64,000 bases of DNA from Bartonella ancashensis. Lineage in GTDB: Bacteria; Pseudomonadota; Alphaproteobacteria; Rhizobiales; Rhizobiaceae. Numbering within the stretch: position 1 is the first letter of the stretch; every line of letters begins with the position of its first letter. Location: the NCBI RefSeq assembly GCF_001281405.1, contig NZ_CP010401.1, positions 210,001-274,000 on the forward strand, read 5' to 3'. Shown here piece after piece: positions 9,659-20,092 of the stretch. A program made the translations under genes and the position numbers. The notes under the pieces are model-generated. The model ran no database searches and was not told where the DNA came from. It saw only the letters and a list, made by a program, of their open reading frames with translations.

Positions 9659-10725
9659 CCGCAGGTGTACACAATATGACCGATGAAACTGTTGCTATCG
9701 TCTTGACGAAACTTGCACCTATCCGCAAATTTTTGGAAGATGAAAGCCTTTTTGAGATTGTGATTAATCGTCCCTATGAGATGATGGTTGAGGGTACTGA
9801 AGGATGGAAGACAATAGCAGCACCAGACTTATCATTTGATACATTAATGGGCATTGCCAAGGTTGTTGCTTCATATTCCAAACAAAATATCTCAGAAAAA
9901 AAACCGATATTGTCTGCCACTTTACCTGGTAATGAACGCATTCAGATTGTCATTCCCCCTGCTATAAAGCAAGGCACTGTCAGCATGACAATTCGTAAAC
10001 CATCGTCACAAAACTTTTCGCTTGAAGATCTTGCTGATAAAGGTCTTTTTTCAATATGCGAACAAGTTTCTTTTACAGCATTGAGTAGTTACCGCGCTCG
10101 TTTAAATGAAATTAAAACAATTGAGCATTCTTTGGTTTCTACCTATTGCAACAAAGATTTTATTTCTTTTTTGAATCAAGCTGTAAAATTGCAAAAGAAT
10201 ATTCTTATTTCTGGCAAAACCGGTTCTGGTAAAACAACTTTATCAAAAGCATTAATCGCTAAAATTCCCAATGATGAACGTATCATCACTATTGAAGATA
10301 CTCCAGAATTGGTCATACCACAACCTAATCATGTTTTTATGACCTACTCAAAAGATGGTCAAGGCCTAGCTTCTATTGGACCAAAAGAATTGCTTGAAGC
10401 CGCCTTGCGAATGCGTCCTGATCGCATTCTTTTGCAAGAATTGCGGGACGGCACAGCATTTTATTACGTTCGCAATGTCAATTCTGGGCATCCTGGTTCA
10501 ATTACTACAATTCACGCATCAACAGCTCTTGCCGCATTTGAACAAATGACTCTTTTGGTTAAAGAAAGTGATGGTGGAGGAGACTTGGAGCGCAATGACA
10601 TTCGCGGCCTATTGATTTCTATGATTGATATCATCATTCAGTGTAAACGAGTTGATGGAAAATTTAAAGTGACAGAAATTTATTACGATCCATTTAAACA
10701 GCGCAACATTTTTGGAGGTAATTAA
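9655..10725 (+). CDS. virB11: VirB11, hexameric traffic ATPase
   Basis: A 356-residue GspE/VirB11 ATPase. Walker A (SGKTGSGKTT) is at about residues 186-195, the Asp box (TIEDTPEL) at about 217, Walker B (DRILLQELRDG) at about 255 and the His box (GHPGSITTIHAST) at about 280. The first ATG (9655) overlaps the virB10 stop; an internal ATG at 9676 is an alternative start. It works with VirB4 and VirD4 on pilus assembly and substrate transfer. This is the last virB gene. Confidence 0.96.
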   Translation: MTAGVHNMTDETVAIVLTKLAPIRKFLEDESLFEIVINRPYEMMVEGTEGWKTIAAPDLSFDTLMGIAKVVASYSKQNISEKKPILSATLPGNERIQIVIPPAIKQGTVSMTIRKPSSQNFSLEDLADKGLFSICEQVSFTALSSYRARLNEIKTIEHSLVSTYCNKDFISFLNQAVKLQKNILISGKTGSGKTTLSKALIAKIPNDERIITIEDTPELVIPQPNHVFMTYSKDGQGLASIGPKELLEAALRMRPDRILLQELRDGTAFYYVRNVNSGHPGSITTIHASTALAAFEQMTLLVKESDGGGDLERNDIRGLLISMIDIIIQCKRVDGKFKVTEIYYDPFKQRNIFGGN

Positions 10726-10859
10726 ACAGAAAAACTGTATCGTTTTAAAAATGTTTTTTGAAACAGAAACTAAAAATTAAGGGGGTATGGTTGAGGGGAT
10801 TTTTTGTTGATTAACTAGCAGGTTGCCTACTATTTGTTATATCAAAAGGAAGTTCTCTC

Positions 10860-13800
10860 ATGAAAAAAAATCAAAAAAACACATCAGAAATGGCTGTAAA
10901 AGAAATGCCTTCTAGTTCTCCTACTGCCTATAATTATTACTACCCCAATACTCTTACACTTATAAACGAGCATGGCATCAAAGATCGTGTACATCTTGAA
11001 AAACTGTGCGCTCACACTTCAGCACAAGCGCTCATCAATTTACGCCAGGAACCTCTCCCAGAGAAATTAGATTCTTCCTACTTAAGACATGTGCATCATC
11101 AGTTATTTAAAGATGTATTCGCATGGGCTGGACAAACGCGTGATATACCCTTCATATTTCCAGATGGTCGGGCTGCTCACATACCTACAATGCAAAAATC
11201 AGATCCTCCTGTTATCTTCGCAACCGGTTCAGAAATTCAAGAGGTTTTGAAAAGGCTAGATCAAGAACTTGAAAAAAGAAATTATCTTCAAGGCTTATCG
11301 CGTGAAGAATTTGCTCAAAGTGCTGCAACGTTATTTAGTCTTGTCAATTATGCACATCCCTTTAGAGAAGGTAATGGGCGTACGCAGCGAGCATTTTTTG
11401 AAAAAATTGCTGAAGGTGCAGGTTACGAGCTAGATTTTTCTCTTGTAACAAAAGAGCGCATGGCTACAGCCAGTATTGCAGCACTGACTGAAAATGACTT
11501 CAAACCTCTGCAACATATGTTTGAGGATATCTCTAATCCAGAAAAACAGAGTATTTTAAGAGAATTCATGGACCACATGAAAAATCTCAAGGATGACACT
11601 TTCCACAATCAAAATGTTGTTGTTGCAGAAGAAGGAAAAACTTACCAGGGAATTTGCAAAGGAGACAGCGATAATAGTTTTTTTGTTGCTACTAATGATA
11701 AAACCATCGTTGTTGAAAAAAAAGAAAATGTTACACTAGAATTTGTGAAGGGGTTAACACGTGATGCTTCTGTTTCCTTTGTTTCTTCTTCCCAACAGGC
11801 AGATTTAATACCAGCAGAAAAAATAAAGCCTCTTTCTGAAGACTCCATGACTAGGATTCTTTTAAAAAATCCTCAATTTAGAGAGAGTCTCCATCGAATC
11901 GAAGAGTTATCAAAAATTGTTTATGGTGACCCGGCAGCCGTACACAGAAAAGTGGATCTTATCCGGAGCGATCCAGATAAAATAGAAGAAATGTCCGCAC
12001 AAGTTTATATGTCTCCAAAATCTGTTGCTCGTCTTTCCGGTCGGAAAATTATTTTTTTTAGCACTCCTGCACGTAAACACTCTAAAAATAAGGTTCATCT
12101 TCTTTCTTTTTCTCTTGAAAGTCATGGACGTTCTCTGAAAAATCTTCGAGAAAGCATTATTAAAAACTACACTGAAGAGAAAGAGCGTAAAAGCCAATCT
12201 GTTGCAGCACCAAGTGAAAAATTACAGTCTATCCTTAAAGAATCGATAGAAACGCAGAAAGAACTTTTAAGTAGTTCTCCTGAATTACAACAAGAAGTTG
12301 ATAAATTCATGCAAGCTGTTGTATCGCGTCTTTCAAAAGACGAACTTGAAGCCGTGGAGCAGTGCCAATATGGACAACTTGCTAAAAGCCTGGGTACATC
12401 GCTGCATAGAGCACAAGAAATTACTCAAATTATTAACACTCTTAAGGAAGGATACGCACTTGCTACACCACTCAGAAGGGATATATTACGAGAGGAAATA
12501 CCTTCTCAAAATGGCGATAATAAAGTAGTAAAACTACAGCATGCATCTGTTTCCAGGTCCAGGCAAGAAGATTCTTTTGTTGCTGAAGTAGTAGATTCAA
12601 CTCTCGAAGAAATGCAAGATGATTTTGCGTTACAACAGTCACAAGAAATTTCTGCCAGAAGAAAAACATCTCCATTGACTGATGAGATAGAAGATGTTAT
12701 TGCTCGCATGAGAGAGGTGGCAAGCATTGTTTATGGTGACCCTGATGCATTAAATGGTGTACGGGAGCAGGTTGTTCGAAATCCAAGCTTGGGTGATGAG
12801 GTCGCTCGGGTAATCGAACGTTCTCCTCAAATTGTTAAAAAGCTTGCAGGTAAGAAAAATGTTTTCGGAAAAGATTCTGCACGCAAAATTGCTGAAGATC
12901 ACGTCTGTCTCCTCAGTTCTATGGTTAGTGACTACGCGGACATAGTTAGAGATATGCAGAAAGAAGCCATATTCGATTCTCATAGCAGACAGCAAGATTC
13001 ATTATACCCTATTAAAAAACCAAGTAATCAATTATACGAGCTTCTTTTTACACAACCACAATATCAAGAAAAGATCTTACTTGAATCTCCTGTATTACAA
13101 GCAGAACTTGTTTCTTATATGCAGTTCATTAATGATCGTTTTTCACCAACCGAATATGAAGCAGTAAAACGCGGTGATCCTGAGAAATTTGCTAAAATGT
13201 TTGGTATATCAGACGATCAAGCAAAAAACGTCGTTAGAATAATTCACCGAACTCAAGAAGTACATCAGATGCTTCAAATATCAGAGGTCCATTCACTGCA
13301 AGTAGACGTTCACTCACCACAAGAAACGAGACATACTCAAAATCTCTCTGAAGATGGTATGAATGAGTATTATGATGAAGGAATAAGAAAACTTGCCACC
13401 TCCGCAGCAACAAATGATAATGTTCAGAAAACAGAAGAGAAGGATGTACTTATCCCAGACAGTATTGTCACACCGCTTTCAAAACGTGAAATAGATAAAA
13501 AAATTTGTGGAGATATTTGTGTTAAAGCAAATCTTGGACAAATTTGGAAATTGTCAGAAGCTGTTTACGGTCACTCAGAAGCGTTAGACGAAAAAATGAT
13601 TCTAATTCATCAAGATCCAAGATGGGCTAAGCATGTCGCTCAACAGATTGAAAGCTTTCCTGGGTCTATTGCAGATCTCGCGGGGAAATGTTTTTTTGCT
13701 ATGAAAACTCAGGCCCGAAAGCAGGCCGAAGATGCTATTTCTCTTCTTTGTACGGCCGTTGCAAATCACGCAGATATTGTTACAGCAGCGCACGAAAAGG

Positions 13801-14168
13801 TTATTGATCAACATCAAAAAGACGTAGAACAGCTTGGAAATGCTGTTCCACTGCCAAGTGACCGTTTAAACAACCTCTTTGCTTTGCAAAAACAACAACA
13901 AAGAAAAGTCTTATCTCAAGATCCTGCGTTAAAAAAAGAACTCTATAATTATATGACTTCATTCCAAAATCGTCTCTCCCAAGGTGACTATAAAGCCATT
14001 CAAAACAATGATTTTGAAGCACTTTCTGTAAATGTTGGTGTATCTATTCCGCAGGCAGAAAAAATTGCAGAGGTGTTTAAATGCACTAGAGAAGCACAAA
14101 AACAAACCATGGAACTCAAACTGAACCGACAACAGGACGGGAAACAGGTAAAGGCCATGACTCTCTAG
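10860..14168 (+). CDS. Bep effector with Fic, OB and three BID domains
   Basis: An 1102-residue protein. The Fic domain covers about residues 20-230 with the canonical motif HPFREGNGRTQR at 166-177, so AMP transferase activity is likely. An OB-like linker follows (about 245-325). Three successive BID units start near residues 346 (RIEELSKIVYG), 617 (MREVASIVYG) and 894 (QIWKLSEAVYG). The Fic flap segment is FIFPDGRAAHIPTM. The gene lies between virB11 and virD4, the place of bepA in B. henselae, but that protein has one BID and about half the length. It starts at ATG with AGGAAG upstream, 134 bases after virB11. There is no antitoxin-like N-terminus. Extra BIDs could serve host functions as well as secretion; that is inference from other multi-BID Beps. 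Confidence 0.9.
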   Translation: MKKNQKNTSEMAVKEMPSSSPTAYNYYYPNTLTLINEHGIKDRVHLEKLCAHTSAQALINLRQEPLPEKLDSSYLRHVHHQLFKDVFAWAGQTRDIPFIFPDGRAAHIPTMQKSDPPVIFATGSEIQEVLKRLDQELEKRNYLQGLSREEFAQSAATLFSLVNYAHPFREGNGRTQRAFFEKIAEGAGYELDFSLVTKERMATASIAALTENDFKPLQHMFEDISNPEKQSILREFMDHMKNLKDDTFHNQNVVVAEEGKTYQGICKGDSDNSFFVATNDKTIVVEKKENVTLEFVKGLTRDASVSFVSSSQQADLIPAEKIKPLSEDSMTRILLKNPQFRESLHRIEELSKIVYGDPAAVHRKVDLIRSDPDKIEEMSAQVYMSPKSVARLSGRKIIFFSTPARKHSKNKVHLLSFSLESHGRSLKNLRESIIKNYTEEKERKSQSVAAPSEKLQSILKESIETQKELLSSSPELQQEVDKFMQAVVSRLSKDELEAVEQCQYGQLAKSLGTSLHRAQEITQIINTLKEGYALATPLRRDILREEIPSQNGDNKVVKLQHASVSRSRQEDSFVAEVVDSTLEEMQDDFALQQSQEISARRKTSPLTDEIEDVIARMREVASIVYGDPDALNGVREQVVRNPSLGDEVARVIERSPQIVKKLAGKKNVFGKDSARKIAEDHVCLLSSMVSDYADIVRDMQKEAIFDSHSRQQDSLYPIKKPSNQLYELLFTQPQYQEKILLESPVLQAELVSYMQFINDRFSPTEYEAVKRGDPEKFAKMFGISDDQAKNVVRIIHRTQEVHQMLQISEVHSLQVDVHSPQETRHTQNLSEDGMNEYYDEGIRKLATSAATNDNVQKTEEKDVLIPDSIVTPLSKREIDKKICGDICVKANLGQIWKLSEAVYGHSEALDEKMILIHQDPRWAKHVAQQIESFPGSIADLAGKCFFAMKTQARKQAEDAISLLCTAVANHADIVTAAHEKVIDQHQKDVEQLGNAVPLPSDRLNNLFALQKQQQRKVLSQDPALKKELYNYMTSFQNRLSQGDYKAIQNNDFEALSVNVGVSIPQAEKIAEVFKCTREAQKQTMELKLNRQQDGKQVKAMTL

Positions 14169-14195
14169 ATTGTGGAATTACATTTTTTTGGATAT

Positions 14196-14222
14196 ATGGG
14201 TGAAAGGAAAACTTTCACCCAT
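14196..14222 (+). promoter_or_regulatory. Hairpin between the triple-BID bep and virD4
   Basis: A perfect 11-bp stem (ATGGGTGAAAG / CTTTCACCCAT) with a GAAAA loop lies 28 bases after the bep stop and about 60 bases before virD4. It is followed by a G-run rather than a U-run, so it is more likely an mRNA processing, stability or attenuation element than a simple terminator. Confidence 0.5.
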
Positions 14223-14284
14223 GGGGGTGTGTTCTGGGACATGTCTTAAATTGGATATGAGCGAAAAACTGGAAGTAATACACT

Positions 14285-16198
14285 ATGAGATATACAAAGA
14301 AACAGTTAGCCCTCATTTTAACACCAATCGCTCTGGGTTCTTTGGTATTTTTCCTGCTTCCTCAAGCATTATTGTTGATCATTGATGGAATGAGTCAAAG
14401 TGACGCATTTTGGTATCTCCATTTAGAACCACTTCTAATGCTCTCTCTAACTGCTGCTATATCATGCATTTATAGCCTGCCACAAAAACTATATCTCCGC
14501 AAAGGAATTGCTCAAGTTTCTTGGGCTGTTTTTGCTGTTGTTGCCCTTTACCATGTTGGTTCTGAACTTAAACGTTTAAGTCCTTATGTTGGCCAAAACG
14601 GTATAACATGGAGTTACGCTATACAATTCATGGACCCGATGGTCATTTTCGGCGGTATTATCGGCATTACTTTTTTGATCATGCAAACCATTGCAGCTGC
14701 TCCGCAACAAAAAAATGTAAAGCGTGTCAAAAGAGGGGTATTTGGAGATGCATCATGGATGAATTTGAAAGATGCAGCAAGAATTTTTCCAACAAATGGC
14801 CAGATCGTTGTGGGTGAACGGTACCGTGTTGATGAAGATAATGTACATGACATTCCATTTTCTCCTAAAGATAAAGCAACATGGGGAAAAGGAGGAAAAG
14901 CGCCACTGCTGACCTTTAATCTCGATTTTGGTTCAACACATATGATGTTTTTTGCTGGTTCTGGAGGTTATAAAACAACAAGTACTGTTATTCCAACCTG
15001 TTTAACATATCCGGGATCTGTTATTTGTCTTGATCCTTCAACAGAAGTGGCTCCGATCGTTAAATTTGCACGTAAAAAAATGAACAATAGAAATGTTATT
15101 GTTCTGGATCCAAACTCAATTCTAACAAAAAATTTCAACGTGCTCGATTGGCTTTTAGATGACAGTGTACCGCGTGCACAACGTGAAGCTAATATCGTTG
15201 GCTTCGCTAAACTGCTGCTCACCGATAAAAAATCGGAAAATTCTTCAGCAGAATATTTTTCAACACAAGCACATAATCTCTTAACAGCCCTCCTCGCGCA
15301 TGTCATATTTTCTGAAGAGTACAAAGACAGTGAGCGCAATTTAAGAACACTGCGTGCAATCCTTTCTCAGTCAGAAACAGCTATTATTGCTCAATTACGC
15401 ATTATACAAGAGACCTCCTTCTCTCCTTTCGTTCGTGAGATGGTGGGAATCTTTACAGAAATGGCCGATCAAACCTTTTCAGGGGTTTATACAACTGCAT
15501 CAAAAGACACCCAATGGCTCTCTTTGTCTAATTATGCTGATCTCGTATGTGGAAATGATTTTGCATCTTCAGATATTACTAAGGGAAATGTTGATGTCTT
15601 CCTCAATCTCCCTGCCAGCATGTTAAATAGTTATCCGGGAATTGGGCGTGTCATTATTGGTGCCTTTCTTAATGCAATGGTTATGGCTGATGGGGATTAC
15701 AAAAAACGTGTTCTATTTGTTTTAGATGAAATCGATTTGCTTGGTTACATGAATATTCTGGAGGAAGCACGCGATCGTGGTCGTAAATATGGCATATCCT
15801 TAATGTTATTTTACCAATCTTACGGTCAGTTAGTTAATCACTTTGGAGAATCTGGAGCACGATCGTGGTTTGAAAGTTGCTCATTTGTTAGCTATGCAGC
15901 TATCAAAGATCTGCACACTGCAAAAGATATCTCAGAACGATGTGGTCAAATGACTGTTGAGGTTAAAGGGATCAGTAGACCTCGTAGATTTGCTTTTACA
16001 AAAAACTCTTACAATATCAATTATCAACAAAGAGCGCTTATTTTGCCGCATGAGGTTATTCAAGAAATGCGCCAAGATGAACAAATTATCCTTATGCAAG
16101 GACACCCTCCTTTGCGGTGCGGACGATCAGTTTATTTTAGAAGGAAAGACATGTTAGCTTCTGCTGGACAAAACCGTTTCGCACCAAAAGCAAAATGA
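14285..16198 (+). CDS. virD4: VirD4, T4SS coupling protein
   Basis: A 637-residue TraG/VirD4 ATPase that recruits BID-bearing effectors to the channel. Four hydrophobic segments occupy the first 140 residues. The nucleotide-binding loop is AGSGGYKTT at about residues 222-230: the usual Gly before Lys is Tyr, a variant also known as GGFKT in TraG-like proteins. Walker B is VLFVLDEIDLLG at about 475. The motif MLFYQSYGQL follows at about 505. ATG at 14285 has GGAAG upstream. It is separated from virB11 by one effector gene, as in other Bartonella. Confidence 0.95.
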   Translation: MRYTKKQLALILTPIALGSLVFFLLPQALLLIIDGMSQSDAFWYLHLEPLLMLSLTAAISCIYSLPQKLYLRKGIAQVSWAVFAVVALYHVGSELKRLSPYVGQNGITWSYAIQFMDPMVIFGGIIGITFLIMQTIAAAPQQKNVKRVKRGVFGDASWMNLKDAARIFPTNGQIVVGERYRVDEDNVHDIPFSPKDKATWGKGGKAPLLTFNLDFGSTHMMFFAGSGGYKTTSTVIPTCLTYPGSVICLDPSTEVAPIVKFARKKMNNRNVIVLDPNSILTKNFNVLDWLLDDSVPRAQREANIVGFAKLLLTDKKSENSSAEYFSTQAHNLLTALLAHVIFSEEYKDSERNLRTLRAILSQSETAIIAQLRIIQETSFSPFVREMVGIFTEMADQTFSGVYTTASKDTQWLSLSNYADLVCGNDFASSDITKGNVDVFLNLPASMLNSYPGIGRVIIGAFLNAMVMADGDYKKRVLFVLDEIDLLGYMNILEEARDRGRKYGISLMLFYQSYGQLVNHFGESGARSWFESCSFVSYAAIKDLHTAKDISERCGQMTVEVKGISRPRRFAFTKNSYNINYQQRALILPHEVIQEMRQDEQIILMQGHPPLRCGRSVYFRRKDMLASAGQNRFAPKAK

Positions 16199-16252
16199 AG
16201 AAATAAGAGTTCACACGTGTAATATTTACCAGAAAAATATACGAGTCGTTAA

Positions 16253-18090
16253 ATGAAGAATATATTTACGATAAGCAATGCTCCTGTATACCGTAAACCA
16301 GAAGATTCTCCTCTTACATCTTTGGATTTGAAAAGACGTCGTATGGCTATTGATACAACTATAGATCCAGCAGAATTCAGGTGGACATTCGATGTTGATT
16401 CTAAAACGATTGAAGCATTAAAAGATCTTAAATATATAACTCACATCAAAGAGAGGACTTTATCTGCGATAGAAGAAAATTACTTGCAAAGAAAAAGATT
16501 TCAAACTCCTGGTTATTGTCATTACTGCTATCCTGGAACTGAAACTCTTAAGAACCTCTATGGAATCCGAGACCTTCTCGAATTTGATGAAAGATTGACA
16601 CATGAAACTGTCAAAACAATAATAAATTTTCATAAAATTGAACCTCTACCAGAGCGCTTTGATCTTGATCATTTAAAGTATATCCATCAACGCCTGTTTG
16701 CTAATGTATTTGAATGGGCTGGCTGTACCAGAGAAGAGCCTTTTACATTTTTAGATGGTACTACCGCTTACTTACCGATCATGCGTAAGGTAAATTCATC
16801 CCTTTATTTTGTGCCTAGTGATGAAATTCGATCACACTTTAGCGTTGTAGACGACCTGCTAACTAGAACGAACAATTTCAAAGATTCTTCACATGAGGAA
16901 TTTGTTGCAGGAATCTCGAAAGTATTTTCTTCTACCAACAAAATACATCCCTTCCGTGAAGGAAATGGACGTACAAAACGGATATTTTGTGAAAAACTCG
17001 CTAAAGCTGCAGGTCGTAAATTGGATTTTTCTCTTGTAACAAAGGCGCAGATAGATTTTGCCAGTACACAAGCAATGGAATATAATAATTTAGAACCTCT
17101 GAAACATATGTTTGAAGATATTTCCAATCCAGATAAAAGAGCTGTTTTAAGAGAATGCAGAGAACATATGAAATCTCTTGATGTTGATATAGCGGATAGC
17201 GATTATTATCCCGTTGCAGCAGAAGAGGGAAAAACCTATAGGGGATACCATGAAGCTACCTACTCAAATAGCCTTGCTATCAAAACACACAATGGTGTGG
17301 TTATTTGTGAAAAAAATAAACTTGCACCAAAATTTTCTAGGACATTGAAGTATAATGATTTTGTCTCTTTTACATATCAAAAAAGTAACAATATCCTAAT
17401 TCCCAAAGAAGAATTACCCCCTCTTACACCAGAAAGAATAAGCAAGGCGGTATTTAAAAATCTCCATTTTCAAGAATCCCTTAACCGAGTGAGGAAATAC
17501 TCAGCGATTGTTTACGGTGACCCCAAAATATTGGATGATAAAATAAGATTAATAAATTTATGTCCGGTAGAAAAGAGACAGAACCTTGGTGAACTGATAT
17601 CTAAACAAATTGCATATAGTCCTCAATCTATTGCAAAATTGGCAGGCAAAAAATACTTTTTCATAAAAAATTCAACGCACATAAAAGCTGAGAATTTGTT
17701 GATACTCTCGGTGCACAAATACTTGTGTATGCCCACTCTATTGAGTATACTCCAAAAAATATCATTCAAGATTATCAAAATGAGCAAAAACGCAAGCAAC
17801 GTCATATCGAAAAACCAAATGAACGCTTGCAAGAGCTCCTGTATTCACCAGCAGAACAACAAAGGAGGATTCTGCTTCAGTCACCTGAATTAGGACAAAA
17901 GCTTAGTACTTACATACAGATATTGAATCAACGATTTTCACCAAGCGAACATAGGGCTATCCAGAATAATGATCATGAGGGACTTGCTCGAAGTATTGGT
18001 ACCTCTTTTAGGCAAGCTGAAAAAATTACGGAAACAGTCAAACTCGTCAAGGAGGCATGTAAGCAAACTCACATAATCAACCTTAGCTAA
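16253..18090 (+). pseudogene. Frameshifted Bep: antitoxin-like N-terminus, Fic, OB, broken BID
   Basis: The first frame (16253-17893) encodes an antitoxin-like segment (about residues 25-60), a Fic domain with intact motif HPFREGNGRTKR at 232-243, an OB region and the first half of a BID (from about 410). Near 17700-17712 the frame shifts. The rest of the BID (VYAHSIEYTPKN onward) and the tail continue in another frame to 18090. In the antitoxin-like part, the KRRRMAID and SKTIEALKDL segments match the BiaA-type protein encoded at 57623. The inhibitory positions, however, read P39, R43 and W44 instead of T, E and G. Without the second half of the BID the product is probably not secreted. It starts 55 bases after virD4. 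Confidence 0.8.
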
Positions 18091-18313
18091 AAGAAAGCGC
18101 TCTCTGCGGTTATACTTCACTAAAAATTGCAAAATTGTGCCCCTTAAGAAGGAGGAGAAAAACCTATCAAAATCTTTCACCCCCAAATGAAATTCTTCAT
18201 TTCATTACCAAATTGAAAATAAAGAAGCCTATGAGGACGTAAGGGAGAAGCGCAAGGGAGAAGCGCAACAATAGAATCAGTATAGTATTCTTTGATATTA
18301 AGGAGGAAAAATT

Positions 18314-20092
18314 ATGATACGAGATAGTGTCAAGTCTTCAATTCCAGAAAATCATTATAAAGAATCTGTCTTGCCCATTGATTCTTCTGCTGTTAAGAAA
18401 GCAGGTCTCTCTCCTAATGAATTTGATGGATTTTCCCATAGCACTCAACAACAAAACAACAATGTTGTATCACAAAAAGCTTTATCTCTTAATTATTTTT
18501 ATCCTAATACTAATATACTGAAAAATAAGTACAAAATAAAAAGTTCTGTGCTTCTCAAAGAAAAATATTTACACGATGCAAAACAAGCAGCAACCGATCT
18601 CCGGTTCGAACCATTACCCAAAAATTTTGATTCTTCTTATCTAAAATATATCCATAAACGTTTATTTGGAAATGCATTTGAGTGGGCAGGATATACACGT
18701 GATGTATCCTTTGCATTCGCAGACAATACTGTTGCTCAGATGTCATTAATGTATAAGCGTGATTTCTCTGCACCTTTTGCAACTAGTGAAGAAATCCACA
18801 CTGGTTTGCAAAATTTAGATAAAGAGATCGCCGATAAAAATAATTTAAAGGATTTATCACGTGAAGAATTTATCTCATATGCTGCACCGCTATTTGCCCG
18901 TCTAAACTATCTGCATCCCTTCAGAGAAGGTAATGGACATGCTCAGAGAATGTTCTTTGAGAGATTAGCTAAAGCTGCAGGTCACAATTTAGATTTTTCT
19001 CTTGCAACAAAAGCTCGAATGGATTTTTCCTGTTCTCAAGCAATGAAGCACAATAATTTGGAACCAATGCAACATATGTTTGAGGATGTTTCTAATCCCC
19101 ATAAAAGACTTCTCCTTAGAGAATTTTTGGATAGCAAAGAAGCATTTCGAAACCGTAATTCTGACGATTATTGTATTGTTGTGGCAAAGGAAGGTGAACC
19201 CATTGCGGGAATCTACGAAAATTCTAGAGTACAAGGATTCACCATTAATACGAGCGATACTTTAGTTGTTTGTCCCAAAAGAAATCTTCCTAAAGAGTAT
19301 TTAGAAAAATTGCAGCCTGGAGATTACACAACTTTTGTAATTGAAGAAGCTCCTAAAATACTTATCCCAGCAAAGAGAATGAAACTTCTGACAGCTGAAA
19401 AGCTATCTCAAATGGTTTCTGAAGATCTTCTCACTAAATCAAGTCGCAAGGTAATTGAGATGTTATCAAAAACTGTTTATGGTAAATCAAACATCTTGGA
19501 AGAAAAAATGGATTTGGTAGAGCAACAGCCGCATTTAGGAGAAGTGATAGCTACAGGTATTAGGAACGATCCCGAATCTATTTCAAAACTTTCAGGTGCA
19601 GAATGTGCTCTTTTCGGATATACTTTTTTCAAAAGTGAAACACGCCAACTTGCTGAAAAGGATATCCCTGCTCTCTGCGATGCTATTAAATCTCATGCGG
19701 ATACTATTAAACTCCTTCGCTCAGAGATCTCTCAAAGCTATCAAGCAGAGCGATACCGCGAAGGACAACCTGTCTTTGAACCGGAAAAGAGTCTGCGAAA
19801 ACTCCTTTCTTTGCCAAAAGAACAAAGAGAAAACCTTTTATCGCTTTTTCCTGAATTACGCAAAGAAGTTTATTATTACATGAAAGCCATCAATAACCGT
19901 CTTTCACCAAAAGACCATGAAGCCATCGCCGAAAATAACCACGCGATGTTTGCTAAAAATACTGACTTGCCCCTCGATAAAGCAAAAGAAGTTATAGATA
20001 TAGTCAAATCTGTTAAAGAAGTATATGAGCAAGCCCGAATAGCGCAAATTGACCAATCAAAATCGAGAGATCTGGCTGTGGTTCATCACTGA
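18314..20092 (+). CDS. Bep effector, Fic-OB-BID with altered Fic motif
   Basis: 592 residues; start with a strong AGGAGG site (18300-18305). An N-terminal extension of about 55 residues contains LSPNEFDGF (residues 32-40). It lines up with the BiaA inhibitory segment ISTHELEGI, with Pro for Thr and Asp for Glu; this match is short and tentative. Fic domain: motif HPFREGNGHAQR at 201-212, where the first Arg of GNGRxxR is His, so catalysis may be reduced or changed. OB region about 285-355. A single BID starts at about 378 (IEMLSKTVYG), with an intact end and charged tail. Open throughout. Confidence 0.85.
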   Translation: MIRDSVKSSIPENHYKESVLPIDSSAVKKAGLSPNEFDGFSHSTQQQNNNVVSQKALSLNYFYPNTNILKNKYKIKSSVLLKEKYLHDAKQAATDLRFEPLPKNFDSSYLKYIHKRLFGNAFEWAGYTRDVSFAFADNTVAQMSLMYKRDFSAPFATSEEIHTGLQNLDKEIADKNNLKDLSREEFISYAAPLFARLNYLHPFREGNGHAQRMFFERLAKAAGHNLDFSLATKARMDFSCSQAMKHNNLEPMQHMFEDVSNPHKRLLLREFLDSKEAFRNRNSDDYCIVVAKEGEPIAGIYENSRVQGFTINTSDTLVVCPKRNLPKEYLEKLQPGDYTTFVIEEAPKILIPAKRMKLLTAEKLSQMVSEDLLTKSSRKVIEMLSKTVYGKSNILEEKMDLVEQQPHLGEVIATGIRNDPESISKLSGAECALFGYTFFKSETRQLAEKDIPALCDAIKSHADTIKLLRSEISQSYQAERYREGQPVFEPEKSLRKLLSLPKEQRENLLSLFPELRKEVYYYMKAINNRLSPKDHEAIAENNHAMFAKNTDLPLDKAKEVIDIVKSVKEVYEQARIAQIDQSKSRDLAVVHH

